Part shown: positions 1-10,837 of the stretch, one piece after another
Layout of the letters: each line of letters opens with the position of its first letter
Numbering within the stretch: position 1 is the first letter of the stretch
Assembly: GCA_963930775.1 (NCBI GenBank)
Contig: OZ005689.1
Coordinates: 35,852,694-35,916,693, forward strand
Direction of reading: 5' to 3'
Length of the DNA: 64,000 nucleotides
Source of the DNA: Cliona cf. orientalis
Lineage: Eukaryota; Porifera; Demospongiae; Clionaida; Clionaidae
The notes under the pieces: generated by a model
Seen by the model: the letters and a program-made list of their open reading frames with translations, nothing else
What the model was told of the DNA's origin: nothing
Databases searched by the model: none
Position numbers and translations under genes: made by a program

Positions 1-307
1 GCAACACTCACTTAGGAGACATGTACATATAAGGACTGCATGGTCCATGCACTGTGTTTATTAGCAAAAATCTCATAAACTTTATTAATTATAACATGTG
101 GGGTGGGGGGAGGGGACACACCCTGCTGGGCACTATGCAGATAAATCCCTACCTCTTTGAAATGGATAAAATTAATGTAAGAATTCCCTTTTGCCATTAG
201 AGGCTGTTCAGTAAGAAACTAGAATTGGTTAAGACTTACTGGTTATGTCTGGAGGCAGTAGTGATGGTGGGCTTTATCACCAACTAGAAAGCCAGTAAAG
301 TAAACTG

Positions 308-520
308 ATACCGTATAGTGGAAAATTTTTCTGGGGTCCAATTTTTGTGACTTTCATGGATAAGCTACTATCCACGAAAATTACACCCGCGAAATAAGCA
401 CGATTGTAGAGTATCTAATGGGGATGAGTGCGCGCATCCGCAAAAATAAAACAGCGAAAACTTTGAAGACTGGCCTTCCGCGAAAATTGGACTCCACAAA
501 AATTTTCTGCTATACAGTAT
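308..520. mobile_element. Palindromic (hairpin) element, TACCGTATAG family
   Basis: The left end reads ATACCGTATAGTGGAAAATT and the right end is its imperfect reverse complement (AAAATTTTCTGCTATACAGTAT). The arms stay complementary for about 40 bp with scattered mismatches. The ends sit at TA dinucleotides, as in TA-duplicating elements. No coding capacity is visible, so it is probably a non-autonomous foldback/MITE-like element. A related copy seems to lie at 18428-18565. Confidence 0.6.
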
Positions 521-1139
521 TTGCTCCAAGTGTGTACATGTAGGTCGACTTCAAAGTTGTATCACAACTTGCATGATGTTGACTATAATCGGCCTGTTTC
601 ATTTGCTTGTTTATAAACAAGAGGCCAATTTAAATTTAACCCATTTTTTAAAAATAAGTTGCACCAAATTATAGTGCATAGCCTTGAATTTCTGACAAAC
701 AGTGACAATTACACCCTTTGAAATATACCATAATGTGGTAATCTTACAAAAAACACATTCAGCATCATACTATCAAACATACATTGAGAGATTCCTCATT
801 ACAAAGAATATGATATCTCTCCTCAGACTAGCGTGTTTTGATATCCATGTATGGGCACATATTTTTATATTAGTTTGCGATAATAAGTATAGCTATCTTA
901 CATAGTGATTGGTTCCATGGGGCTTCAGATTTCAGTCATTATAGACGTCACGAGCATGCATTGTTTAGAACATCGACGATATTTACCAGTCATACATGTG
1001 TTAGTTGTGCGCATGAGCAGAAAGCACTATGGGCATGCATCATGCATTGATATGATGGGCACTGCCGATAGGCGTGGCTACGGTGGCCAACAAAAAGGCA
1101 CTATTTGTGATGCTCATGGACCGTATCCCTCGATTTGAC

Positions 1140-1290
1140 GCACACTGAAGCCAGTTTTTCACCGAATTCGATTGATTCGTTGTGCTTACGAGTCACTTAG
1201 ACGCCTATATCTCGAGATATGGCGATTTTTGTGCTAACAATGACGACAACGACGACACGACCAATTACTTTACCCCTTGCGCATGCGCAG
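1140..1290 (-). repeat. Dispersed repeat, inverted relative to 3165-3310
   Basis: Reverse-complemented, this stretch contains GCGCAAGGGGTAAAG, a run of GTC/GTCGT triplets, CACAAAAATCGCCA and AGTGACTCGTAAGCACA. The same landmarks occur in the same order on the plus strand at 3165-3310. A shorter related piece with GAGATCTAGGTATCTGGGCGACTC lies near 2185-2235. No ORF or terminal repeat was found. Confidence 0.5.
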
Positions 1291-1522
1291 GGTAGATTGG
1301 AGTACACTATTCATATAATATTATACGTGATCAACATTATTGGACTACTAGCAGTCTATGACTGGTAGCTTCTAAGATAGGCCTTTCATGTGACTACAAA
1401 TTAAAGACCACTGTTTAATGCATGCAACTGACTGACAACATACCGGGACACCAGCCCCACGCCACTTATGGTAAGGAAACTATAATTATATGTGTGTGTG
1501 TGTGTGTATTTACATGTTGTAG

Positions 1523-1580
1523 GTAGCAGCCAAAGTTTTTACAGGCAAACTTTTGGCTATGGGATGGGTGTGGATATTAT
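1523..1580 (+). repeat. Dispersed motif (GCAACCAAAG..TTTATAGGCA), copy 1
   Basis: This stretch reads GGTAGCAGCCAAAGTTTTTACAGGCAAACTTTTGGCTATGGGATGGG in outline. Versions closer to each other occur at 7512-7600 and 42147-42212, where GGCAGTTG.CT..CAACCAAAG is followed by TTTATAGGCA and a GGGAAGGG/GGAAGGG box. The three copies suggest an old dispersed repeat of unknown type. Confidence 0.4.
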
Positions 1581-1936
1581 GAAGTTACTGTGTTTATGCT
1601 AATAAAACACATGATCTAATTAGCGCAAGAAGATTCACGTTTTAGGATTTTTCATAGTGTAGCTTAATGAGCGCATGATGACCTTTACCAGAAAATCACA
1701 CAAAATTAAATCGTAATTATTTTTTTAGTTTGCATTCTATTAGCATAAACACGGTAATAATAAATTATTATTATGTTGATACCTTATCTCAAGGCCATAG
1801 AAGCACTTTAAATATTGATGCAAAATGTGATTCAGAAAATCTACTCTTGTTGAAGATTGTATATAAGGGGGTCAGGATTTGACCGTGCATCGTGCTATTA
1901 AGTGTGTGTGTCTTCAAGTACATGTGTATATATTGT

Positions 1937-2109
1937 TACCATAGTGTCCCGGGTAAGTGCTCATGTACCACATTTTAAGAGGTCAATGTAGCAGTTTATA
2001 TACAAACGTATGTAATACCCGGGTATGCTGCCCCATTTGGGCCAAAATCACGAGTTCATTAATTTTAAACCTCCATACCACATGGGTGCTTACCTGGAAC
2101 ACTACGGTA
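1937..2109. mobile_element. Palindromic element, TACCATAGTGTCC family
   Basis: The left end TACCATAGTGTCCCGGGTAA is matched by the reverse complement of the right end (TACCGTAGTGTTCCAGGTAA). Complementarity continues through the GTGCTCATGTACCACA / GCACCCATGTGGTA region and TTTTAA. It is about 170 bp, non-coding, and bounded by TA. Confidence 0.55.
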
Positions 2110-2510
2110 TAATTATCTAGCTACCTAAATGAATAATAATAATGCACAGGGGGTAAACAATCAGTTATATCTGTCATTAGCACAAAAAAATGCCAGATCT
2201 GGAGATCTAGGTATCTGGGCGACTCGCTGTACGCATGATGCGTGCTATATATTATAGCACAATGCTAGCTTTATTTATCCACGGGATTATGTTAGCCAAG
2301 AGAATTCAGCCAGTGTTATTAGAGAAGGTATATGTAACACACTTATAAAGTATGCTAGGTACACGCGTAAGATACTCTACATACTTCAAGTCCCAAGAAG
2401 GCTCCATCGAGGCCCTGACTTTACCTCGTGGGTTTCATCATAATATTATTTACATGTACCTCATAATCACAGAACAGTAAATTGGTACTACTCTTCTTGG
2501 TAATTGGATA

Positions 2511-2724
2511 TACCGTAGGACGGGTTTTAATTGCGTAGTTTAATAAATGCGTCCTAGCGAAGTCAGGCCAAATTGCGAATCCAATAATTGCGATGGACGA
2601 CCCCGTACCGTACAGTAGTATATTATGTGCACGTTTATGTTTGCGAATCTATTAATTGCGAAATGTAGAAAAACTCGCAATTCGCAATTAATAGATACTC
2701 GCAATTAAAACCCGACCTACGGTA
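2511..2724. mobile_element. Palindromic element, TACCGTAGGACGGG family
   Basis: The left end TACCGTAGGACGGGTTTTAA is matched by the reverse complement of the right end (TTACCGTAGGTCGGGTTTTAA). The inner arms share the words AATTGCGAAT and AATAAT/ATTAATAG. There is no coding capacity. This is one of the clearest examples of the TACCGTA-ended hairpin class in the window. Confidence 0.65.
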
Positions 2725-3164
2725 ACTATATAATATTATGTATACTTGTGCACATACATGTATTTGCAATTTCTTTGTGGGGGTTGCCAATCAAGGGAAG
2801 GAGATTGTGGGGCCCCCTTTGTAGCGATTAATCCGTGATCATGTATGTGATTTTCACTTCAGGTGCTCATGTATAATCAGTCACATGATTATGGAGAAAC
2901 TGAAAGTACTGATCATGTTTCAAAGGCGCACGAAAACAACATCTCTTGCTAACAGTAGTGCCAAGAGTAAACCTATATAGCATGCAGAAAAAGAACGGTG
3001 ACTGTCACACACAGTTTACTTCCTAATTCTCAGTTAATTCTCTGTGGTTTGTGGATAAGCAAGTCAATAGTGTAAATTGTAATTTATTGGTGTGTAGTCA
3101 TGCACTCCTCTTATTATGTGTATCACCCCTCACCTCATGTAACCATTCATATTTTTACCCCGCA

Positions 3165-3310
3165 CGCACATGCGCAGCAAGGGGTAAAGCATTCGGTTTT
3201 GTCTGTCTGTCGTCTGTCTGTCGTCAACACAAAAATCGCCACATCTGAAGGTCTAGGCATCTGAGTGACTCATAAGCACAGGGAATCCGTCGAAATCGTC
3301 GAACAACTGG
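3165..3310 (+). repeat. Dispersed repeat, second (inverted) copy
   Basis: This is the plus-strand partner of 1140-1290, with AAGGGGTAAAG, a CTGTCTGTCGT run, CACAAAAATCGCCA and GAGTGACTCATAAGCACA in the same order. The two copies lie about 2 kb apart in opposite orientation. Confidence 0.5.
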
Positions 3311-3950
3311 TTTCTTTATGCCTCTAATCGTTTGGCAAAGCCCATGAGCGTCGTAAATACAGCGTTATTTCTGGCCACGCCTATCGACCATACCCACACC
3401 AGGCCATGTGCTTTCTGCTCATACGCACAACTATTTTGGATCAGTAGGTAAAGGTCGTGAACAGGTAGCTCAGCGCACGGGGTATGTGCTCCTAGTTTTC
3501 TCTCTGCTCTCTGTCTATGCACCAAAAAGTCTAACACTAACATTACTGTATTTCCTAGTCTTGGTATAATAAGGCCACACCAATTTTGATTTCATGTTTC
3601 AGTACGCTTAGTAATATTATAACAATACTACAGAGCTATCAATCCATGCCGATAACTCAATATTGTTAATTTTTATGAAAATTTGTCTAATAATTGATTG
3701 TTTCTCTCATTAATATTGTGCTGAATAGGTGGACTCGTGCCCCGTATGTGTTCTGATTTGTGTGATTCTCTCCTGTTCACCTGGTACAGTATTGTCTTTT
3801 TGCCACTAGGGCCCCTTTGCTGTCTATAATAAGCACATGTTCATTTTTTTTACATTACCATGAGAAATTGACTGCAAAAGTATTGAAGCAAATCTATCTG
3901 AGATCACACATAGTGCATGCATCACATGTCAGCTAACATGTACACAGTGG

Positions 3951-4268
3951 CAGATTTAGAATTTCCCGAAGGTGGGTTCTGTTTTAGGCTTGCGCGCAAA
4001 ATTTTAGAAGCCACGCCCACTTTCGGCTAAAAACCACGCCCATTTTGATCGTTTGAGAGCAACTACCACTGGTACCAGCCCAACCGATCGATTTTTGAAC
4101 AGATTTTCTGCTGAAGCATGCTAAGGTGAGCCACAACAGCAGCTTTCTTAGTTGTGTAGCCAGAGAGGGGGGGGTTCCAGTTAGCCTATCATCAGTACTT
4201 CTTCCAACTAGGTGCAGCCCAAAGGGGGGTTCGGTCGAAACCTCCGAAACCCCCCTAAATCCGCCACT
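3951..4268. mobile_element. CAGTGGC-ended non-autonomous element with 5-bp flank repeat
   Basis: The left end is CAGTGGCAGATTTAG and the right end CTAAATCCGCCACTG, which are near-perfect reverse complements. Both sides are flanked directly by GTACA, which could be a 5-bp target-site duplication. The interior contains G/C-rich words (GGGGGGTTC, CCACGCCCA) and no transposase. An element with the same terminus and a 5-bp flank repeat lies at 51328-51762. Confidence 0.55.
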
Positions 4269-4715
4269 GGTACATGTATACTTCTCAACGCTGCAGAGGT
4301 GTGTCTAAGAACTCATCAGCTATATAGTTCCTCATAGCAGGTCACAGATTAGAGCTTGGGCTCTAATATCTATATATATAATAATATTATGATTATGGTT
4401 GATCCATAAAGCACATATTAACTGACTTTAATTTATTTTTGAGTATCCTGCATGCTCAAGATGTCAAACTTTGAACTATGGTAATCCGCTCTGGGAGGAT
4501 GTTCAGTGGTTTATTTTAATGAGATATTTTATTTATGTTTTTTTCTCTGCATAATTTATTATGTATGCAGCAAACTCTATTGATATAAGACAGCACACAT
4601 TCCTTCTTCATTGTTTATTATTGTAAGACATTGTGACATTGTGAAACTGGATGCCTACACTCAAAAGGAGTGAGTATCTTGTCATACAGTTAACTGTGGT
4701 CTCAATGCGATCCAG

Positions 4716-5630
4716 CTAGTGGTGGAGGCCCACTGTGGTCTGGGAGAAGACAATCCTGTGGCGGAGGCTCAACGCGGTCCAGTGGGGATGGAGGAGATTC
4801 CGGTGGCAGAGGCTCAACGCGGTCCAGTGGAGGGTCAACGTGACCCGGTGGCGGAGGCTCAACGCGGTCCAGTGGAGGGTCAACGTGACCCGGTGGCGGA
4901 GGCTCAACGCGGTCCAGTGGAGGGTCAACGTGACCCGGTGGCAGAGGCTCAACGCGGTCTGTGGAGGGTCAACGTGGTCCAGGGGCGGAGGCTCAACGCA
5001 GTCCAGTGGAGGGTCAACGTGGTCCAAGGGCGGAGGCTCAATGCGGTCCAGTGGAGGGTCAACATGGTCCAGGGGCGGAGGCTCAACATGGTCCGGTGGA
5101 GGAGGCTGAACGTGATCCAGTGGTGAAGGCTTAATTGCAATGCAGTGCGGTGAAGGTGGAGGAGATGCAATGTTATCCGGTGGTGGGGGCGGCTCAAAAA
5201 AATTGAGTGGCAGAGGCTCAACGTGGTCCGGTGGAGGCTCAGCGTGGTCCGGTGGAGCAGGTTCAACACGTGTACGGTCTGGACGAGCAGGGCCAATTGT
5301 CATCATCCACCCACTATCATAAATGACTTCATTCTTTTGCATGTACTGTGTGTATCTCCAACGTTCTGGTTGTTTCTTCGATATCGTGGACACACCCATT
5401 GCCACAGCAACTACATCTAAGATGTATAATATGCATAAGAAGTGTTTTAATAATCGAGGATATACTACTGTGAGATAGATACATCTAAGATGTATAATAA
5501 TTATGCATAAGAAGTGTTTTAATAATGGAGGATATACTACTGTGAGATGGATACATCTAAGATGTATAATATGCATAAGAAGTGTTTTAATAATCGAGGA
5601 TATATATACTCTACTGTGAGATAGATACAT
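4716..5630 (-). CDS. Proline-rich tandem-repeat ORF (candidate exon)
   Basis: A 304-codon minus-strand ORF runs through a minisatellite. The N-terminal part lies in the neighbouring satellite and is probably not real protein. A more convincing start is the methionine near residue 78, followed by a non-repetitive stretch (KKQPERWRYTQYMQ, then VIYDSGWMMTIGPARP). After that come many units of PPP-L-DHVEPPP or DHVDPPLDRIEPP. Towards its end the frame switches to L/H/T-rich sequence, so at least one repeat unit is out of phase. Plus-strand frames are open as well, as expected for a repeat whose unit is a multiple of three. I do not recognise the protein. It may be a real proline-rich exon or an accident of the repeat. 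Confidence 0.35.
   Translation of the reverse strand: MYLSHSRVYISSIIKTLLMHIIHLRCIHLTVVYPPLLKHFLCIIIIHLRCIYLTVVYPRLLKHFLCILYILDVVAVAMGVSTISKKQPERWRYTQYMQKNEVIYDSGWMMTIGPARPDRTRVEPAPPDHAEPPPDHVEPLPLNFFEPPPPPDNIASPPPSPHCIAIKPSPLDHVQPPPPDHVEPPPLDHVDPPLDRIEPPPLDHVDPPLDCVEPPPLDHVDPPQTALSLCHRVTLTLHWTALSLRHRVTLTLHWTALSLRHRVTLTLHWTALSLCHRNLLHPHWTALSLRHRIVFSQTTVGLHH
4745..5270. repeat. GC-rich minisatellite, about 45-bp unit
   Basis: Tandem units alternate GGCGGAGGCTCAACGCGGTC with CAGTGGAGGGTCAACGTGAC. The complete unit is 45 bp (15 codons) in the best-preserved part (about 4812-4980) and decays into roughly half-unit variants towards 5270. Several reading frames stay open because the unit is divisible by three. 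Confidence 0.8.
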
Positions 5631-6070
5631 CTAAGATGTATAATATGCATAAGAAGTGTTTTAATAATGGAGGATATACTACTGTGAGATACATACATCT
5701 AAGATGTATAGTATGCATAAGAAGTGTATAGTGGATACTACTGTGAGATAGATACATCTAAGATGTATAATATGCATAAGAAGTGTATAGTGAGGATACT
5801 ACTGTGACATTGTGTGAGATAGATACATCTAAGATGTATAATATGCATAAGAAGTGTATAGTGGAGGATACTACTGTGACATTGTGTGAGATAGATAAGT
5901 CTAAGATGTATAATAATATGCATAAGAAGTGTTTTAATAATGGAGGATATACTATACTGTGAGATACATACATCTAAGATGTATAATATGCATAAGAAGT
6001 GTATAGTGAGGATACTACTGTGACATTGTGTGAGATAGATACATCTAAGATGTATAGTATGCATAATATA
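5405..6070. repeat. AT-rich satellite array, about 70-bp unit
   Basis: About nine units contain ACATCTAAGATGTATAAT, ATGCATAAGAAGTG and either TTTTAATAATGGAGGATATA or TATAGTGAGGATACTACTGT, ending in TGTGAGATAGAT. Unit length varies through small indels. The core ACATCTAAGATGT is an imperfect palindrome. The array directly abuts the minisatellite, so the two repeat types form one composite block. Confidence 0.85.
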
Positions 6071-6399
6071 CGACATAATAAGTGATTATAATTTATGCAA
6101 GGACAAATTATAGCTGGATAGTTATCATGGATGTGGTAAAGGGTCGTCAATATTGTGCGTGTTCTATGTAATAATTGGAAACTGATTCTCACCCTCGATA
6201 GTGACAAGTCTATTATCTATGCTTTAATCACTGAGATCAATTCAACAGCATAGTACAGATCGGCTGTTACATGTACATAGCACGATAAACCATACATCCA
6301 TGCATATTATATCACTATCTCTTAAATTTTTTATTAATAATAATTATTATTATTATGGCATCACTACACCTATTACCTATTATGGTGAAATATAAACTA

Positions 6400-6432
<33 letters not shown>

Positions 6433-6768
6433 TTGCTGCTCTAGACGTAACATCAACCCAGAAGCTTACAACGTTGACTGCGGCACTTGTAACATGGAAC
6501 TTGTATTTTCTGGATAATTTTATGTGTAAGTTAATCTTACTGTGTCTGTGTTACATAGTATAGCATGTCGTCTATTATTATCACATGAAATGAAAATATC
6601 AGTGAAAGAGGTATTAAATTTAATATTTGCAATGAATAATTCACCATCATGATTATGGCATTATTATTTTTCCATGCAGGCATATACTGGAATTATGAAG
6701 GAATCGAGTTTGTATGATAATTACATATATTTAGTATAGTAAATAATACAAGTGAATAATAATGATAT

Positions 6769-7155
6769 TACCGTAGAATCCCGCGATTACGCCCCCCCCT
6801 TTGTGCATGCTAGGATTGGGCAAAAGTGGGGAGGGGGCTTATACGCGGGATCCTTACATTTCCGTGTGACGACCATTACCGACCGTCGAATGCCACGTGG
6901 GCGCGCGATCTCTGTACTTTCTCTGGCTGTTTGGTGGGCAAAACTCGAGAAAAACGACAAAGTAAGGCATAATATGACACAAATAGCTAGTTTGCTAGCT
7001 GTAGCTGCTGTTTTTGTTGATTTATGGGCTCCATTTTACAGTCAGGGAGGGGGGGCTTGTACGCGAGACAAAAGTACCTATGCAGGAACTTGAGCTAAAA
7101 ATGCAGGGGGGGCTTATGCGCGAGGGGGGGGGCGTAATCGCGGGATTCTACGGTA
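6769..7155. mobile_element. Palindromic element, TACCGTAGAATCCCGCG family
   Basis: The left end TACCGTAGAATCCCGCGATT is the reverse complement of the right end (AATCGCGGGATTCTACGGTA). The inner arms repeat the theme GGGGGGCTTATACGCG / GGGGGGCTTATGCGCG. It is about 390 bp, bounded by TA, with no coding capacity. ORFs crossing it are products of the G-rich arms. Confidence 0.65.
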
Positions 7156-8750
7156 TTATAAATATTATAATAAGTATTATTGGCATTGTGATAAAATGAA
7201 ACTTGACACATGCCCAGTAGCTACATAATGGTTTATATGGTAAAGGTCGTCACATTTTAAGCCACATCTATGTCGGCACCTCAATCACAGAGATGGCGCA
7301 TAACACCCATACTCGACCTCGACATTGACACCTTTATAAGCATAGCCATGTCTAGCAGCACTTGACAACCCAGCTCAAACGCTGGTTTATGAGGCTATAA
7401 TAAGTCTATGTAAGCCTGATCCCGCCATCCACTAAGTATCTGCCCCATATATAGCCTGCAACCCTCTGGCAAATTCAATTCCTTACCCGTGTAGCACTTT
7501 CATGGCTCTTTGTCACCGCAGTTGCCTGACAACCAAAGTATTTATAGGCAATTTGCAGCTATGCATGTATGGCATGTATGGGAAGGGATTGGGTCAATGT
7601 GATCATAAAGTACACTAATGACGAACAGATGTCAACTACCAAGTAGCAGTATTAATCGACGCGCATTCTACGAAGCATCTCATGCAGCCCGGCCAGGTAA
7701 CTATTAAAGTCTTCTATTATAGTAATATTCTTTTAATTAAGCCCTAATTTGAGGTCAGTACTAACTTCAGCGGCTAGCTATTGAATGTTTTAAACCGTGA
7801 GTTAAGATGAATAGCAGTGTGAATTATAACTGTACATCACGGGCAAAAATGCGACCAATATGACTCCATGGCTACCCTGACTAGCCCTCGTCTTAGTCTC
7901 CAAACCAGAAAGAACTAAACCCTGCTGTGAGAGCCGTAATCCTGAAAGAACTAAATGCTGCAGCTGTGGGAGCTGTCTGGTTTCGAGACTACCCTGGTCG
8001 CGCCTTACTTGACAATAAGTTTGCAATGCGCATGCTTTCTAATACCACTGGCATGCACAATTATTAGTTTATTTAGCACCCACTAAGCTTACAACTTTCA
8101 CTGCTCTGTGCTGTGGTTTGTCAAAATTAATTGTGGTAACTGCTGCTGTGCTTGCATGTATGCAAGCACATAATTATGTCCATTGTTGTTCCCTTCCCTT
8201 GAAGAGACACTTATATCTGGCATGAATACTGCTGCACTACGCATAATATATTACTGACAAATGATTGATCAAACTGGGACATGTTATAATTATTCCATAC
8301 TGTAATAGTGATGTAGCTGTTATCTTGATCTTGATCCAGATTATATATAATTTATACTGAAGCAATTTCAAAATAATACACACTCATGCACTAGCTATAA
8401 TAATAAAATTATTATTATAATAATCAGCATTAATATTTTAATTTTATAGCCCATTGTTTGGCACACAATGTACTAGAATAGACTTATTTAAAGAATGTCG
8501 CATTATTATTAATTAATACTCATTGTCCTGATCAATTAATTTGAATAACAAACAAGCATCACACTTTTAGCAGAAGATATAAGTTTATTAGAAAAGCAAC
8601 TATTCTAGTATCGATAAAGAATCTGATGATTTTACTACTGACGTTATTGGTGTAGAGCAGCTTAATTGAGTGTTAGGCGATATATTTAGCTTTATCTACT
8701 TTAATTTTTTTCAAAAGTAAGTCCATTTGCTCTTCTGAAAGCTCGGTTGT
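7156..8750. other. Gene-free stretch
   Basis: No gene is visible. A copy of the GCAACCAAAG..TTTATAGGCA dispersed motif lies at 7512-7600. A small inverted pair (AGTCTCCAAACCAG near 7899 and CTGGTTTCGAGACT near 7977) may mark a short foldback. AT-rich sequence precedes the DUF3987 pseudogene. I found no convincing left terminal repeat for the KDZ element here. Confidence 0.5.
7512..7600 (+). repeat. Dispersed motif (GCAACCAAAG..TTTATAGGCA), copy 2
   Basis: CAGTTGCCTGACAACCAAAG then TTTATAGGCAATTTGCAGC and ATGGGAAGGGATTGGGTCAA. It is closest to copy 3 at 42147-42212. Confidence 0.5.
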
Positions 8751-8753
8751 TTT

Positions 8754-10143
8754 TCATTTCCTCAGTAATTTGGTTGGTCGTCCCATTCCAGATGTTTGCT
8801 CGATCAGACCTAGTTGCAGTTCTTCAATATCTTCCATAAGCTTTACTGCATCTTCTCTGCGATATCTGCCATTTGTACGTTGTTGTATGTGAGCCTGTGA
8901 AATCATAAAAGGTGTGATTGTTGAATTTGGCAGTTCCAGAATTCGACGAATTCTGTGCCAATCATAATTATTGGCATCTGTGATGCCAAAATTTCCCTGA
9001 GCATGTGGTGGATTACAAAGGGCAAATTTTTGCGAAATAAAGTATTCCAAGAACGCTGCAGATTTAATCAGAATTTCCTTGGATATTTGATAGTTCCACT
9101 CAATATCTTCATTGTCCTGTTCCAAAATTGAAAGAGCCTGATCGATATTTAGCTGTGTTGCTGATAGTCGCAGTAGCTGCCCATGAGCTTTGCTTAAAAT
9201 GCTCTTCCGATCATGGTCATATGGGTGTTCTGCATGAATTCGCTGATTGATAGTATCATGGAGGTGAATGAATTCAGAATGTGCTTCAGGTGTTAGAGTG
9301 TATATTGTGTTTGGGGGATTATTTTTATCAATTAATTTGAACATTTCGCTGAGTGATGGGGTGGATGCTGGTAATGGTTTTATTCATCATAGTCATAGTG
9401 AATTTCTTCAGGGCAAGTAAATAACTGTCGATCCATGAGGCCATCATCATCCTTATCGTTGCATAATTTTACTATTGTTGCTGGTTGTACAAATCCAGTG
9501 AGATTGAAGTATGTGTTCCTGATAGTGCTTGTTGTAGATCGAAAATTTTGCCTCCAGCATCCACCATTGATTAATGTCAGGATGGTTTTCCTATCAGCTT
9601 GGCCAGCCTTATAACGATCAAGCTGCTCATATAGCAGGCTCAACTCATCATACAAACCTAAGATCCTGTTGTTATTGCGCTTCATGGTGTAGTGCAATTC
9701 TTCAAAAGAGAAGTGCTCTACAAATATTTGTGGTTGAATTTCGGAAGTGGTATTCTTCAATTGTTCTTCAATTTTGGTCAATTCCCTATGAAAGCATCCA
9801 AGAGCGGGCGATTTTTTTTGGCCTTTGTGAGCAACAACAACTCCCCATAAGATGATAGGCTCACTCCAACCTTCATGTACTTTAACATAAGCTTTTGCCA
9901 TGGTCCCATGAAGTGAGCAGCAATAGATTGCAGTGGAATGAGGAAAAATTGCTTAGGACATCCAATTGAACTTGAATGGTCACCGACATATTTTGCAATG
10001 AGTGGTGTTGTGCATTTTTCAAGGTTAAGAGGAACATTTTGAGCATCTGCGATTCTACGCTCAACTTCATCATCAGAGTGATGAGCTTGAGGCCATATTG
10101 GTAACCTGAACATGAATGAAATAATTATAATTATGGCGCCCAT
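8754..10143 (-). pseudogene. DUF3987 helicase/primase-like protein, frameshifted
   Basis: Three overlapping frame pieces make one recognisable DUF3987 sequence. The first (after an acceptor near 10107) has RLPIWPQAHH and IAAHFMG. The second (9380-9901) has the degenerate P-loop region AHKGQKKSPALG, GLYDELSLL, a ryk..d..tilTLINGG stretch and TGFVQPATIVKL...DGLMDRQLF. The third (8754-9344) has the C-terminal helical part with GQLLRLSATQLNIDQAL. DUF3987 proteins are known mainly from phage and plasmid replication contexts and are P-loop ATPase-like. Frameshifts lie near 9902 and 9377. A possible third near 8765 would replace the ending with TEEMKNNRAFRRANGLTF. An upstream exon should end at the GTAAGA donor near 10194. 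It is divergent from the KDZ transposase and probably part of the same element. Confidence 0.75.
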
Positions 10144-10355
10144 GTAATCATAATTACTGTACCACTAAAAATTTGCAGTAAGGATGATTCTTACCTGCTT
10201 TTAATACTAATCACTCAAATTGAGGGAAAAAATACAAAGATGCACCAAATCTCAACAGAGTTTTCAATATTCATCAAAAAATCATTCTTTATTTATAGAA
10301 TGTGCTCAGGAAATGCTGTCATGCACAGTGGAACTGTACAGGAAATGCATTAGAG

Positions 10356-10364
10356 TATAAAAGG
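10356..10364 (+). promoter_or_regulatory. TATA box of the KDZ-like transposase gene
   Basis: TATAAAAGG lies about 32-40 bp upstream of the ATG at 10396, inside the short gap between the divergent DUF3987 and transposase genes. The position suits a very short 5' leader and supports the chosen start. Basis: motif and spacing only. Confidence 0.5.
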
Positions 10365-10395
10365 GGTATGTTCAACCTTAACTTGAACTACAAGT

Positions 10396-10657
10396 ATGGA
10401 AGTGTCTATGAATGATATTCAATTTTTGTTTGGAGCTGTTGAAAGGGTTCCTGAAATTACACCTAATAGGTGGAATTTAATATCTGAAATTGTCTGAGAT
10501 TGTCAAAATCTCACTGTTTCTGATGAATGTCCCAAGGTGTATTTAGGTGGTGGAGAAAAAGGAAAGTCATTCGGAAGGTTCTGTAGTTCATCTAAGCAGT
10601 GTGAAGATCTTTATGAAACATTAAAAAATGTTGGATTGCAAAGCAAAGAGATCACAC
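10396..10657 (+). pseudogene. N-terminal part of KDZ-like transposase (left of MULE insertion)
   Basis: From ATG 10396 the frame reads MEVSMNDIQFLFGAV, then after an in-frame TGA (10495-10497) DCQNLTVSDECPKVYLGGGE, GRFCSSSKQCEDLYETL and KEIT. The frame stops making sense exactly where the MULE begins. The 9-bp duplication AGATCACAC (10649-10657) ends this half. Joined to the sequence after the second copy of the duplication (16588 onward), the codon phase matches and the protein continues QSIETVISN. The premature TGA shows that this copy is not functional. The TATA box at 10356 supports the start. Confidence 0.75.
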
Positions 10658-10837
10658 GGGATTTACTCTTTTCACCCCGCTTCATGCCGGAAGTGTGACT
10701 CCACCCACTAATAAATTACACACACGCGCGCGGTACCGCGCTAGATGATCAGATCGCAATATTACGCTATTGACTTGATTTTGGTATTAATAGCTTATTA
10801 ATACTAGACTTTTGAACATCTAAAGCCGTGTAGCATA

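Larger units (their letters stand above)
1..4700. other. Gene-free, repeat-rich stretch
   Basis: No open reading frame in this stretch looks like a gene: the ORFs are short, lack convincing splice contexts and resemble nothing I recognise. It holds three TACCGTA-type palindromic elements, an inverted pair of a dispersed repeat, a CAGTGGC-ended element and short TG runs near 1493-1506, all listed separately. The remainder is AT-rich sequence in which I see nothing further. Confidence 0.6.
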
